From contig NZ_CALIII010000304.1 of NCBI RefSeq assembly GCF_938018145.1, positions 1 to 8,151 of the forward strand: DNA of 8,151 nt, in the 5' to 3' direction. This DNA comes from an uncultured Campylobacter sp. GTDB lineage: Bacteria; Campylobacterota; Campylobacteria; Campylobacterales; Campylobacteraceae. This document shows, piece after piece, positions 1 to 6,047 of this stretch (its first letter is position 1; each line of letters starts with the position of its first letter). The notes beneath the pieces were generated by a model. The model did not search any database and had not been told where the DNA came from. It saw only the letters and a program-made list of their open reading frames with translations. Position numbers and translations under genes: made by a program.

Positions 1-1139
1 CGGTAAATACCGCAAGGCTAAATTTAAACTCTAGCGTAGAAGACGGTGCACTAGCTGCAAACTCAACCGTGCTTTTCTCTGAAAATGGTAGCGAGCTAGT
101 GAGGAAGGCTAGTGTAAGCAAGCTGAAAGAGCTCGTGCAAACGGAAGTAGATTTGTCCGAGTATATCAAAAAAACCGACGCGGATACTAACTATCTAGGC
201 GCGTCGGCTACAGCTAGCGATAGCGAGAAGCTGGGGGGAGTGGAGGCCGAAAAGTACCTCACGAAAACAGTAGCAGATAGTACGTACTCCTTAAAGGGCG
301 AAGCACCAGGACAAGGCGCTGTGCAAATTTCTGGGCAAGAGCTCAACCTCGATCAGAGCGGAACAAATTTCATCGTGAATGGAAATTTCTATCTTGATAT
401 AGTCGCTTCAGATAGTAGCGTAGGAAAGAGCGGTCATATCGCGCTTCTAAATATGACGGAAAATTTCAGCTTCGGCGGGGATTGTATAATGCACGGTATA
501 AGACCAAAGGGCTCGGACGTCTTACTTAGTTACTTCGTGCAATCTCCGACAAAAATATATCTTTCGTATCTGCCGGAAAATAGCAACGCCGTATCCGAAG
601 AGTTGGTCGAAACAACAAACGGCGTAAAAACCGTTGTGCTACCTAAAACTGCTACCGAGATACCACCAGGTATATATTCACAAAAGCTATTACGTTCTCA
701 GATTATCGAGGGGGCAAATATTAAAAAGCTGCATCATAACCAATTTAACAGCCATAATACAATAACCTCCATATCCTTCCCAGCGCTCAAGGAAACAGAA
801 GTACATTGTTTTTATAACTGTCCTAATCTTTCTAGCGTATTTGTGCCAAGCATTGAAAAAATCAAGAGTGGGGCTTTTTCTCAAATAGGCGCAAAGGAGC
901 TATTTTTGCCAAGACTAAAAACAATAGAACAAAACGGCAGTTGTCTTAAGGAAAATCCAAGGCTTGAAACTCTTGTGATACCGAATGCTACTTTTGCCGT
1001 ATATAATCATATCGGATACTCGTGTCCAAATTTAAAAAAGGTTGTATGCAAAAGAGGTATGGCAGACGTCATAAAGCAGATCCTTTATAATCTCAACCAA
1101 TCATATATGATTAATAGAATTGAATTCGTGGAAATGTAA
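1..1139 (+). CDS. Tail-fibre-like protein with C-terminal BspA-type leucine-rich repeats (5' end outside window)
   Basis: The frame is open from base 3 through the left window edge, so the gene is 5'-truncated; the GTG at 69 is internal, not a convincing start. The N-terminal visible part is low-complexity and fibre-like, with a KLGG..A..Y..K..AD motif around bases 229-292 that is common in phage tail-fibre repeats. From roughly base 720 to 1060 the protein shows irregular leucine-rich repeats of the BspA/LRR_5 style (units such as ITSISFPAL, NLSSVFVPSIEKI, KELFLPRLKTI, RLETLVIPNA, CPNLKKVVC). That family is best known from surface proteins that bind ligands. I infer a distal receptor-binding fibre whose LRR end contacts the host surface. 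The 3' LRR part reads more AT-rich than the 5' part, suggesting domain shuffling. It is followed after one base by a small membrane ORF and the lysis cassette. Alternative: a cargo surface protein rather than a fibre. Confidence 0.7.
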   Translation, partial: VNTARLNLNSSVEDGALAANSTVLFSENGSELVRKASVSKLKELVQTEVDLSEYIKKTDADTNYLGASATASDSEKLGGVEAEKYLTKTVADSTYSLKGEAPGQGAVQISGQELNLDQSGTNFIVNGNFYLDIVASDSSVGKSGHIALLNMTENFSFGGDCIMHGIRPKGSDVLLSYFVQSPTKIYLSYLPENSNAVSEELVETTNGVKTVVLPKTATEIPPGIYSQKLLRSQIIEGANIKKLHHNQFNSHNTITSISFPALKETEVHCFYNCPNLSSVFVPSIEKIKSGAFSQIGAKELFLPRLKTIEQNGSCLKENPRLETLVIPNATFAVYNHIGYSCPNLKKVVCKRGMADVIKQILYNLNQSYMINRIEFVEM

Positions 1140-1140
1140 G

Positions 1141-1227
1141 ATGAAGCCGTCCACAAAGAAATTCGTGATTATTGCGACGGTTATTTTGGTCGTAGTCATC
1201 GCGGTAGATTTGCTGAAAGGAGCGTGA
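1141..1227 (+). CDS. 28-aa single-span membrane protein
   Basis: The ATG lies one base after the stop of the fibre gene, and the TGA is one base before the ATG of the Rz-like gene. The translation is a short basic N-terminus (MKPSTKK), one hydrophobic segment at about residues 8-24 (VIIATVILVVVIAVDLL), then KGA. Its own ribosome site is weak (GGAAATGTAAG just upstream), so translation would depend on coupling to the fibre gene. The AAAGGAG near its end serves the next gene. Location at the head of a lysis cassette suggests a small holin-like, antiholin-like or spanin-accessory membrane peptide, but there is no family match I can name. It could be a chance ORF; the hydrophobic profile and exact fit between genes argue for a real gene. 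Confidence 0.5.
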   Translation: MKPSTKKFVIIATVILVVVIAVDLLKGA

Positions 1228-1228
1228 A

Positions 1229-1627
1229 ATGGGCTTTTTAAATATCAAATTTCTAATATCCATCGGCGTCGTAATGCTGATAGCTCTCGGTGGCGCTGGG
1301 CTTGAAATTTGGCGCTTAAACGGCGCGCTTGATAGCGCAAAAGCCGAGACGCAAGACGTCAAGGACAAGCTAGAAAAAGAACAGACCAAGCTAGCCCTCA
1401 AAGAGGCGGAAAGTCAAATTTATGCGGCAAATTTAGGTGAATGCAATATGCGCGTTGATTTACAAAACGAGAAAATCAAGACATTGTCCGTAAAACCGCC
1501 CGACATCGTAAAGACACAGGAGCGCGTAGTGACGAAATTCAAAAAGATAGAAGTGCCGGTTAAGGACGCAGAGTGTGAGAGAAAATTAAGATACTACGAG
1601 GAGCTGATAAATGAAGCCAGCAAATAA
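1229..1627 (+). CDS. Rz-like inner-membrane spanin (i-spanin)
   Basis: The 132-aa protein has an N-terminal membrane anchor at about residues 8-25 followed by a long charged, heptad-like coiled coil (about 26-90) and a C-terminal charged segment. This is the layout of Rz-type i-spanins, which sit in the inner membrane with the coiled coil in the periplasm and join an outer-membrane lipoprotein partner to fuse or disrupt the outer membrane at the end of lysis. The start is supported by AAAGGAG at 1216-1222. The 3' end overlaps the next gene by 17 bases in another frame, typical of overlapping Rz/Rz1 pairs. Two cysteines (C72 and C115) could form intermolecular disulfides. The identity rests on architecture and context rather than on conserved motifs, as spanins diverge strongly. 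Confidence 0.7.
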   Translation: MGFLNIKFLISIGVVMLIALGGAGLEIWRLNGALDSAKAETQDVKDKLEKEQTKLALKEAESQIYAANLGECNMRVDLQNEKIKTLSVKPPDIVKTQERVVTKFKKIEVPVKDAECERKLRYYEELINEASK

Positions 1628-1898
1628 AGAGATAAAGCTAAAGAGTGATTTCGTAGTTCTTTGCGGCACGTTGATAATCTTGGCGATTATTTTTTGCGGT
1701 TGCTCGTCTAAGGAGCCGCAAATCATCACAAAAACCGTGTATCAAGAAGTGAAAACGCCCGTTGCGTGCCTTGCGAAAATGCCCGAAAAGCCAAAATTTG
1801 AGGCAAACAACCCGCAAAGTGCGCGGGAGCTAATGGAGTATTTCAAAACCTGCGAGGAACTTTTAAAAGGGTGCGCCGATGAGCGAGCTGGTGATTAA
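1611..1898 (+). CDS. Rz1-like outer-membrane lipoprotein spanin (o-spanin)
   Basis: The 95-aa protein starts with a basic N-region, a hydrophobic signal segment (about residues 13-28) and a lipobox-like FCGC with C31 as the likely lipidated residue, followed by SSKEP. The -3 Phe is atypical (Leu is usual), but the Gly at -1 fits signal peptidase II. The mature part carries VKTPVACLAKMPEKPKF, a Pro/Cys-rich stretch as in Rz1-type lipoproteins. The gene starts inside the end of the Rz-like gene with GGAG about eight bases upstream of its ATG. The product would sit in the outer membrane and bind the periplasmic coiled coil of the i-spanin. It ends overlapping the next small ORF by 20 bases. Rz1 products are often shorter; here the mature protein has an extra charged helix (about residues 66-95). 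Confidence 0.7.
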   Translation: MKPANKEIKLKSDFVVLCGTLIILAIIFCGCSSKEPQIITKTVYQEVKTPVACLAKMPEKPKFEANNPQSARELMEYFKTCEELLKGCADERAGD

Positions 1899-1980
1899 AG
1901 CTAAGAAATTTTGGCTAAGCAAAAAAGCTATTATCGAGATCGTTTTGTCAATCTTGCTAATGTGGCTAGTCACGATGTAA
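1879..1980 (+). CDS. 33-aa single-span membrane protein
   Basis: This short ORF starts at an ATG overlapping the end of the o-spanin gene by 20 bases and stops ten bases before the holin ATG. AAAAGGG at 1864-1870 is a good ribosome site at correct spacing. The protein has a basic amphipathic N-terminus (KAKKFWLSKK) and a hydrophobic C-terminal segment at about residues 18-33 (AIIEIVLSILLMWLVTM). Position between spanins and holin suggests a lysis-related accessory such as an antiholin or second holin subunit; this is inference only. It is easily missed by gene finders because of its size. I cannot assign a family. Confidence 0.55.
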   Translation: MSELVIKAKKFWLSKKAIIEIVLSILLMWLVTM

Positions 1981-1990
1981 GAGGACAATA

Positions 1991-2356
1991 ATGGACAACG
2001 TAATAGAGGAGATAGGGCTTTATTTTTGGGTTATTTTGGTTGGGCTAGTCGGCGGGCTACTTAATATGGCGAGCAGCAAGAAAAAAGGAGCGCAAAGGCT
2101 TATAAGCGCACTTGTAGGTACGGCAAGCTCGATGTTTGTATGTTGGCTAGCTTATGAAACGACGTTTTATTTTACGCAGACGCCGAAGTTTTCGCTAGCA
2201 GTCGGCGGATTTTTTGCGTGGAGAGGCGCAGAGTGGGCTACCGCGATGATCGACAAAGCCGTAGAAAAAAAGATAGAGAGCCTGGGCAGTGATAGCTACG
2301 ACTATCAAGACTACGGCGGAAGTTTTAGACACGAGGAGTGGAAAGATGACAAATAG
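1991..2356 (+). CDS. Phage holin (three membrane spans)
   Basis: The 121-aa protein has three hydrophobic segments: about residues 8-26, 37-55 and 66-80, separated by a basic loop (SSKKKGAQR) and a short aromatic loop. A hydrophilic, strongly charged C-terminus follows (from about residue 87). This topology, together with GGFFAWRGAEWATAMIDKA, is like LydA-type phage holins (holin family 3). It would oligomerise in the inner membrane and open holes that let the cytoplasmic endolysin reach peptidoglycan. GAGGA at 1981-1985 positions the ATG. The gene sits between the spanin pair and the endolysin, and overlaps the following small gene by 11 bases. Confidence 0.75.
   Translation: MDNVIEEIGLYFWVILVGLVGGLLNMASSKKKGAQRLISALVGTASSMFVCWLAYETTFYFTQTPKFSLAVGGFFAWRGAEWATAMIDKAVEKKIESLGSDSYDYQDYGGSFRHEEWKDDK
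2333..2338 (+). promoter_or_regulatory. Ribosome binding site that fixes the NrdD-like start
   Basis: GAGGAG lies seven bases upstream of the ATG at 2346, inside the end of the holin gene. It favours that ATG over the in-frame GTG at 2289, which has no comparable site and would add 19 residues that merely shadow the holin frame. Confidence 0.6.
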
Positions 2357-2531
2357 CGAGATACTAGAAGGGCTGCAAGAAAAGCGCACCAAATGCGTGG
2401 TATACAGCCGGGTGATGGGCTACCACCGCCCAGTTGAGGGTTTTAACATAGGCAAAAAGGGCGAGCATAAAGAACGCGTATTTTTCGAGCAGAATTTTTA
2501 CACGTTAGAAAAATGCGTTAAAAAAATCTAA
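2346..2531 (+). CDS. Small NrdD C-terminal-like (glycyl-radical-type) protein
   Basis: The 61-aa protein carries YSRVMGYHRPVEGFNIGKKG followed by E and an ERVFF end. In anaerobic ribonucleotide reductase NrdD the C-terminal segment has an RVCGY motif, whose Gly carries the radical, followed by RPxNxGKxxE and an Arg-rich end. Here Gly25 in RVMGY would be the equivalent. The catalytic barrel of NrdD is absent and only C17 precedes the motif, so the usual paired zinc-binding cysteines are not present. Short proteins like this are often annotated as anaerobic ribonucleoside-triphosphate reductase in Campylobacter-type genomes; a catalytic role alone is impossible. It might act like the spare glycyl-radical domain GrcA, or the fold may have been reused for something else. 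The start is chosen from GAGGAG at 2333-2338; the gene overlaps the holin by 11 bases. Confidence 0.65.
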   Translation: MTNSEILEGLQEKRTKCVVYSRVMGYHRPVEGFNIGKKGEHKERVFFEQNFYTLEKCVKKI

Positions 2532-2556
2532 AAAAAATTAACATAAGGAGCTAAAA

Positions 2557-3111
2557 ATGGCAAATTTTAACGAGGCATTTCAAATTTTGATGAGGCTAGA
2601 ATTCTCTAAACCCGAGGACGCACTACACAAAAACCCGACCGAGGAAGGTTGGACGTTTATGGGTATTTATCAAAATGCGCATCCGCACTGGGCTGGCTGG
2701 GATGAGATATTAGGAGCAGTAGCATACGGCGGCGACATCGAGAAAATATCCCGTGCGCTTTATGCTAGCGAGAATTTGCGCGTCGAGGTGCGAAAGTTTT
2801 ATAAGGAAGCGTATTGGGATAGGATGCGCCTTGATGAAGTCGCGAGCCAAGTCAAGGGCAATGAAATGTTTATTTTTGCCGTGAACGTAGGAATAAAGCC
2901 CGCCGTTCGTGTCGCACAACAACTCGTAGGCGCCGTCAATGACGGCATTGTCGGCGACCAAACACTCTCGGCGATAAACCGATACGACGAGGAACGATTT
3001 GACAAACAGTTTGATCGCGCCGAGCTAGAATACTACAACAATCTGATTGAGAAAAATCCAAAGTTTAGAATTTATGCCAATGGGTGGAGAAACCGGGCGT
3101 TGGCGGTGTAA
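2557..3111 (+). CDS. Phage endolysin, GH108-type muramidase with C-terminal peptidoglycan-binding domain
   Basis: The 184-aa protein fits the GH108 N-acetylmuramidase / PG_binding_3 family in length and order. An N-terminal helix with E15 in RLEFSKPEDALHKNP occupies the place of the usual E-G-G-Y-S..P.DPGG catalytic segment, followed by TFMGIYQ. FYKEAYWDRMRLDEV (81-95), FAVNVGIKPAVRVAQQLVG (107-125), NDGIVGDQTLSAI and the C-terminal Y..LI.KNP.F..Y..GW.NRA form the family's conserved C-terminal half. No signal peptide is visible, so export depends on the holin. AAGGAG at 2545-2550 gives a strong ribosome site. The substitution of EF for the canonical EGG is a divergence; E15 is still the likely catalytic acid. 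The last 33 codons plus stop are duplicated at 7716-7817. Confidence 0.8.
   Translation: MANFNEAFQILMRLEFSKPEDALHKNPTEEGWTFMGIYQNAHPHWAGWDEILGAVAYGGDIEKISRALYASENLRVEVRKFYKEAYWDRMRLDEVASQVKGNEMFIFAVNVGIKPAVRVAQQLVGAVNDGIVGDQTLSAINRYDEERFDKQFDRAELEYYNNLIEKNPKFRIYANGWRNRALAV
3010..3111 (+). repeat. Direct repeat, copy 1 (3' end of endolysin gene)
   Basis: These 102 bases match 7716-7817 at a constant offset of 4706 with seven substitutions (at 3015, 3016, 3018, 3048, 3051, 3108 and 3110) and no gaps. The longest identical runs are 29 bases (3019-3047) and 56 bases (3052-3107). All substitutions are silent, including TAA versus TGA for the stop. The two copies bracket genes 3113-7678. Confidence 0.95.
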
Positions 3112-3112
3112 G

Positions 3113-3487
3113 GTGAACGCAAAATACGATAAAACCTTTGTGATCGGCAGCGCTTTTATCATCGACATAAAATACTACGACGCGGATCGCAAGCTTTTGG
3201 CGTTTCCTGCTAAATACACGAGCGTTGATATGGTTTTCACTAACGTTGGAAACGATAAAAAGCTGGTGCTTAACGGTGTAGGTAGCGTAAACGGCGGTAG
3301 AGTGAGAATTGAAGTGAGCGCTAATGCGTGGGATAAGGCAGAAAGCGGGTTTTTTAGAAACGACGTGAGCGATATATTCGGCTGCGGCGGTAAGTGGCAC
3401 AACTATTCCGTCTGGCTCAAAAGCTCAGTGTCAAACGACGAGCTAAACATACTTCGCGGCGCGGCGAAGTTGGTAAGAGGTAAGTAA
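3113..3487 (+). CDS. Beta-rich phage tail-accessory-like protein
   Basis: The protein of about 124 aa begins at a GTG one base after the endolysin stop (TAAGGTG), consistent with translational coupling; no strong separate ribosome site is seen. In-frame ATGs at 3074 and 3080 lie inside the duplicated endolysin end, also lack ribosome sites, and are less likely. The sequence alternates hydrophobic and polar residues (FVIGSAFIIDIKYYD, VDMVFTNVG, VRIEVSANAWDKAES) and ends with HNYSVWLKSS...LNILRGAAKLVRGK. This resembles the small beta-sandwich proteins, often compared with the N-terminal domain of baseplate protein BppU, that precede phage tip-fibre genes. That relation is my pattern-based judgement. 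The gene overlaps the next by one base (TAATG), so the two are probably made together. Confidence 0.55.
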   Translation: MNAKYDKTFVIGSAFIIDIKYYDADRKLLAFPAKYTSVDMVFTNVGNDKKLVLNGVGSVNGGRVRIEVSANAWDKAESGFFRNDVSDIFGCGGKWHNYSVWLKSSVSNDELNILRGAAKLVRGK

Positions 3488-4638
3488 TGGCAGATGAATT
3501 TTTAAACCCCAATGTGTTTGTGACGCCCGACTATCTTGAGGTATTTCCTCTGGGCATAAATCCCGATGCAAAATGTGATGAAAACGGTGGCAGCGGTGGA
3601 AGCAGTGGAGGTGGCGGTAGCGGAGGAAGTAGCGGCGCAAACAACAAATTTAACCCTTTTGACTACCTAAGCGAGCTTGACCAAATCATCGAAGATTGGA
3701 TGAACAAAAACTATACCTTTGATGACGTAAATTTGAGAAATAAGCTTCTTGGTATCATCAAGGACATCAAAGAAACCAAAAGCGAGCTGCTCGCCGTCAA
3801 CGGAAAAATAAAGGCCATCGTAGAAAACAACGACGTAGCCATAACGACTGATGACGAAGCTCTAGCGCAGGCCATCAAAAAGATCAATGCAAAATTTGGC
3901 GAAATAAGCGCGAGCATAGATCAAATCAAGCAAGCCTACACTTCGGCAGACACCGCCATAGCTCAAAAATTTGAGCAGCTTAAGGCGTCAATGCCAGATG
4001 CTTATGGTATAGCAACCGAGATCACTAAAAACGTAGAAACCCAAATCAAGCGGAGTGTGGACGGCAAGGTCAGCTCAATCACGGGTGATCTAACGCAGCT
4101 AAAAACTAAGGTAGATAATCAAGACATAAAGATCACCAATGCTTCGGCAATAGCTACCCAAGCCAAAGAGTGGGCGGCCAGGGTGAAATCGGTAGTAACC
4201 GATGGCAACAGAATCACCGGTTGGCAATATGCCGACGGCTCGGGCAGAACTTCGACATTTGAGATTATGGCGGATAATTTTAGAATTTCAAACTCAAGCA
4301 GAAGTCTAAGCCCGTTTGTGATCGTCGGGAACAAGATAAGGTTTACCGGGAATGTTGAGTTTGACCAAATTCAGCAAAAAGGAACGGTAGTAAGAATCAG
4401 ATGTTACAGAAAGGCCGGGATAAGCGCGATAAACCCTCACAAAGAGGCGGGGTCGTTTAATCCCGATGAGCAATACGCCCTCATCTGTATGGAATGGCAC
4501 GAGGATGCGGCAAGGACCAAGTATAAAAACGGAGTCTATATTACCGACAGAAGCGCGGCTGCTCAGCTTGTCGGCGCTCCGGCGATGGTGCCCTTTAGCG
4601 AGGGCGTTATAACGATATTTTATTTTAGGAATACGTGA
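3487..4638 (+). CDS. Phage tail tip / fibre protein with J-like (DUF1983-type) segment and Gly/Ser linker
   Basis: The 383-aa protein has an N-terminal head (1-33), a pure Gly/Ser linker (34-50), a long helical, coiled-coil region (about 55-240), then a beta segment around 240-291 including GWQYADGSGRTSTFEIMADN and SPFVIVGNKIRFTGNVEF. This last part resembles the central straight-fibre segment of phage host-specificity protein J (DUF1983), where the motif is S.F...AD.F.i......pF.v.g..i. The C-terminal 90 residues are beta-rich with no family I recognise. J proteins are usually far longer, so this is a stand-alone fibre version. It probably assembles as a trimer on the tail tip. AGAGG at 3476-3480 supports the start; it overlaps neighbours on both sides. 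Confidence 0.65.
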   Translation: MADEFLNPNVFVTPDYLEVFPLGINPDAKCDENGGSGGSSGGGGSGGSSGANNKFNPFDYLSELDQIIEDWMNKNYTFDDVNLRNKLLGIIKDIKETKSELLAVNGKIKAIVENNDVAITTDDEALAQAIKKINAKFGEISASIDQIKQAYTSADTAIAQKFEQLKASMPDAYGIATEITKNVETQIKRSVDGKVSSITGDLTQLKTKVDNQDIKITNASAIATQAKEWAARVKSVVTDGNRITGWQYADGSGRTSTFEIMADNFRISNSSRSLSPFVIVGNKIRFTGNVEFDQIQQKGTVVRIRCYRKAGISAINPHKEAGSFNPDEQYALICMEWHEDAARTKYKNGVYITDRSAAAQLVGAPAMVPFSEGVITIFYFRNT

Positions 4639-5105
4639 TGTTTTATCTCATTTCAAAAAAAGACCAAAAAATCAGCGGCTATACTACATCTTTTGAAAAC
4701 AGCGAGGATTTTTTTTGTGTTTCTAAGAACGCTATAGACAAGGCCGCCGAGCTCGTGGACATAAAGGATGTCTACGGCAGGACTTGGAAAAATGGAAAGC
4801 TGGGCGACGAAAACGGCAGCGTGAGTATTTTTTTAGACAATAGCAAATATATCAAAAAGCTTGAGCAAGATAGCAAAATACAAAATCTCAAAATTCAAGT
4901 CGGCGATAAAATATTCGATGCCGATGAAAAAAGCCAACAGCGAATAGCGGTAGCCATCCAAACTATGGAAGATGGCGAGAGCACGATATGGAGACTGGCA
5001 AACAACATGGATGAAAAAGTCAGCAAATACGAGCTAGAGCAAGCCCTCAAGCTTGCAGCCGCAAAGATGAGCAAAATAATCCTAGGAAATAAAAATGCCG
5101 ATTAG
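4638..5105 (+). CDS. DUF4376-like phage tail-fibre-associated protein
   Basis: The 155-aa protein starts at the ATG overlapping the preceding TGA (TGATG); the GTG at 4635 immediately before is a possible alternative adding one residue. The second half (about 80-150) has VGDKIFDADEKSQQRIAVAI followed by an acidic turn, W.LANN, and a helix LEQALKLAAAKM. This matches the general pattern of DUF4376: a short strand, FDAD..SQ.R...AI, then W.. and a terminal helix. The domain is commonly found in phage tail-fibre or fibre-assembly type proteins. The first half (FYLISKKDQKISGYTTSFEN) looks like the strand-rich N-terminus of such proteins. Position directly behind a fibre gene fits a chaperone or tip component. 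It overlaps the next gene by 11 bases. Confidence 0.6.
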   Translation: MFYLISKKDQKISGYTTSFENSEDFFCVSKNAIDKAAELVDIKDVYGRTWKNGKLGDENGSVSIFLDNSKYIKKLEQDSKIQNLKIQVGDKIFDADEKSQQRIAVAIQTMEDGESTIWRLANNMDEKVSKYELEQALKLAAAKMSKIILGNKNAD

Positions 5106-5418
5106 CGATCCTGAATTTAACGCTCTAAAATCAAGAGTGGATATGCTTGAGGTTGAGATAGATAGCGTAAAGTCTGAAATTTTAACTTTAAAAAATAGTT
5201 TTTTACTCTTGCAAAGCACAACGGCGAATCAATACAAACTAGCCATGGACAAGATAGCCGCGCTAGAGGAAAAAGACAAAGCCATAGAGCAAAGGATGGA
5301 GAGGGCGGATAAGCGCATGGATGCGATAGATGAAAACTTGTCGGAGATCAGCACAAAAACAGACCTTGACCGCCTAAAAATAAATAGGCTAGAGAAGCAA
5401 AGAAAGGGGTTATTATGA
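5095..5418 (+). CDS. Small coiled-coil protein, unknown function
   Basis: The 107-aa protein is almost entirely helical heptad repeats (FNALKSRVDMLEVEIDSVKS, LAMDKIAALEEKDKAIEQRM, LDRLKINRLEKQRKGLL) with no membrane span or signal peptide. AGGA at about 5084-5087 serves the ATG, which lies inside the end of the DUF4376-like gene. Its stop overlaps the next start as ATGA. Such proteins in tail modules can be fibre trimerisation or tail accessory components, but nothing specific can be read from it. An AT-rich patch near 5170-5215 differs slightly from the flanks. Confidence 0.6.
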   Translation: MPISDPEFNALKSRVDMLEVEIDSVKSEILTLKNSFLLLQSTTANQYKLAMDKIAALEEKDKAIEQRMERADKRMDAIDENLSEISTKTDLDRLKINRLEKQRKGLL

Positions 5419-6047
5419 GCGACGAAAGGCAGATGAGATTTAGGCAGACATATTTAGATATTTTTAAAAGCACGCTTGATGCAACTACGAGTGCGACGAC
5501 GCCTTATCAGAAAGTGGTGGACTATCTAAATGAGCAATACGACAAATTTAATATTACAAATGAGGCGAGGCTAAAAAATATAAGTTCTATTTTGGCTAAT
5601 ATAACCGTAAGCTTCACTGCCCAAGCAATGGCACAAGCTATGGAGCTCGCATACCGAGAGCTAACGTTTGATGAGGAAATGAAAGGGCTAAAAGAGCAAA
5701 CAAAAACCGCGAGGCTCAAAAACGAAGAGTTGGAAAAAGGAATGCCTGATAGGCTAACTGGGTTAAAAAAGCAAAATGAGCTAATAGATGCGCAAATCAA
5801 AAAACTAAGCGATGAAACCGCGCTTGCAAAAAGTCAAAAAGAGGCGATCGATAGACAAGTAAAGGATAACCGCGTCATAAAAGCTACTTCGACGCTTGGT
5901 GGGTTTATTTCTGAAAACCAAGCGGGTGGTATGATAGTGCCGGCTGATATGACCAGAACGTTTTTTGATATGGCTTTCGGGCTAATAAAAGAGGACTTGC
6001 CGGGCTTAACTAAGCCTATAAAATTCGAGATGGAAAAAAGGAAGTGA
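5415..6047 (+). CDS. Helical, coiled-coil phage protein, unknown function
   Basis: The 210-aa protein starts at an ATGA overlap with AAAGGGG at 5403-5409. Residues about 1-80 are mixed helices with an Ala/Met-rich stretch (FTAQAMAQAMELAYRELTFD). Residues about 85-155 are a strongly charged coiled coil with Lys/Glu/Gln spacing typical of phage virion-associated proteins (LKEQTKTARLKNEELEKG and similar). The C-terminus has a Gly-containing stretch (TLGGFISENQAGGMIVPADM) and a final helix. I do not recognise the family. Coupling with the large gene that follows (GTGA overlap) suggests the two products act together, for example as a partner or chaperone; this is inference. Confidence 0.6.
   Translation: MSDERQMRFRQTYLDIFKSTLDATTSATTPYQKVVDYLNEQYDKFNITNEARLKNISSILANITVSFTAQAMAQAMELAYRELTFDEEMKGLKEQTKTARLKNEELEKGMPDRLTGLKKQNELIDAQIKKLSDETALAKSQKEAIDRQVKDNRVIKATSTLGGFISENQAGGMIVPADMTRTFFDMAFGLIKEDLPGLTKPIKFEMEKRK

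Noticed and set aside
1111..1401. 96-codon open frame on the - strand
   Set aside because: It is antisense to the 28-aa and Rz-like genes, with Ser/Leu-rich shadow composition and no supporting start signal.
3047..3112. Upstream start (TTG 3047, ATG 3074 or ATG 3080) for the gene after the endolysin
   Set aside because: These lie inside the conserved endolysin 3' end and lack ribosome sites; the extra residues are a second-frame reading of the repeat. GTG 3113 directly after the stop is preferred, though ATG 3080 cannot be excluded.
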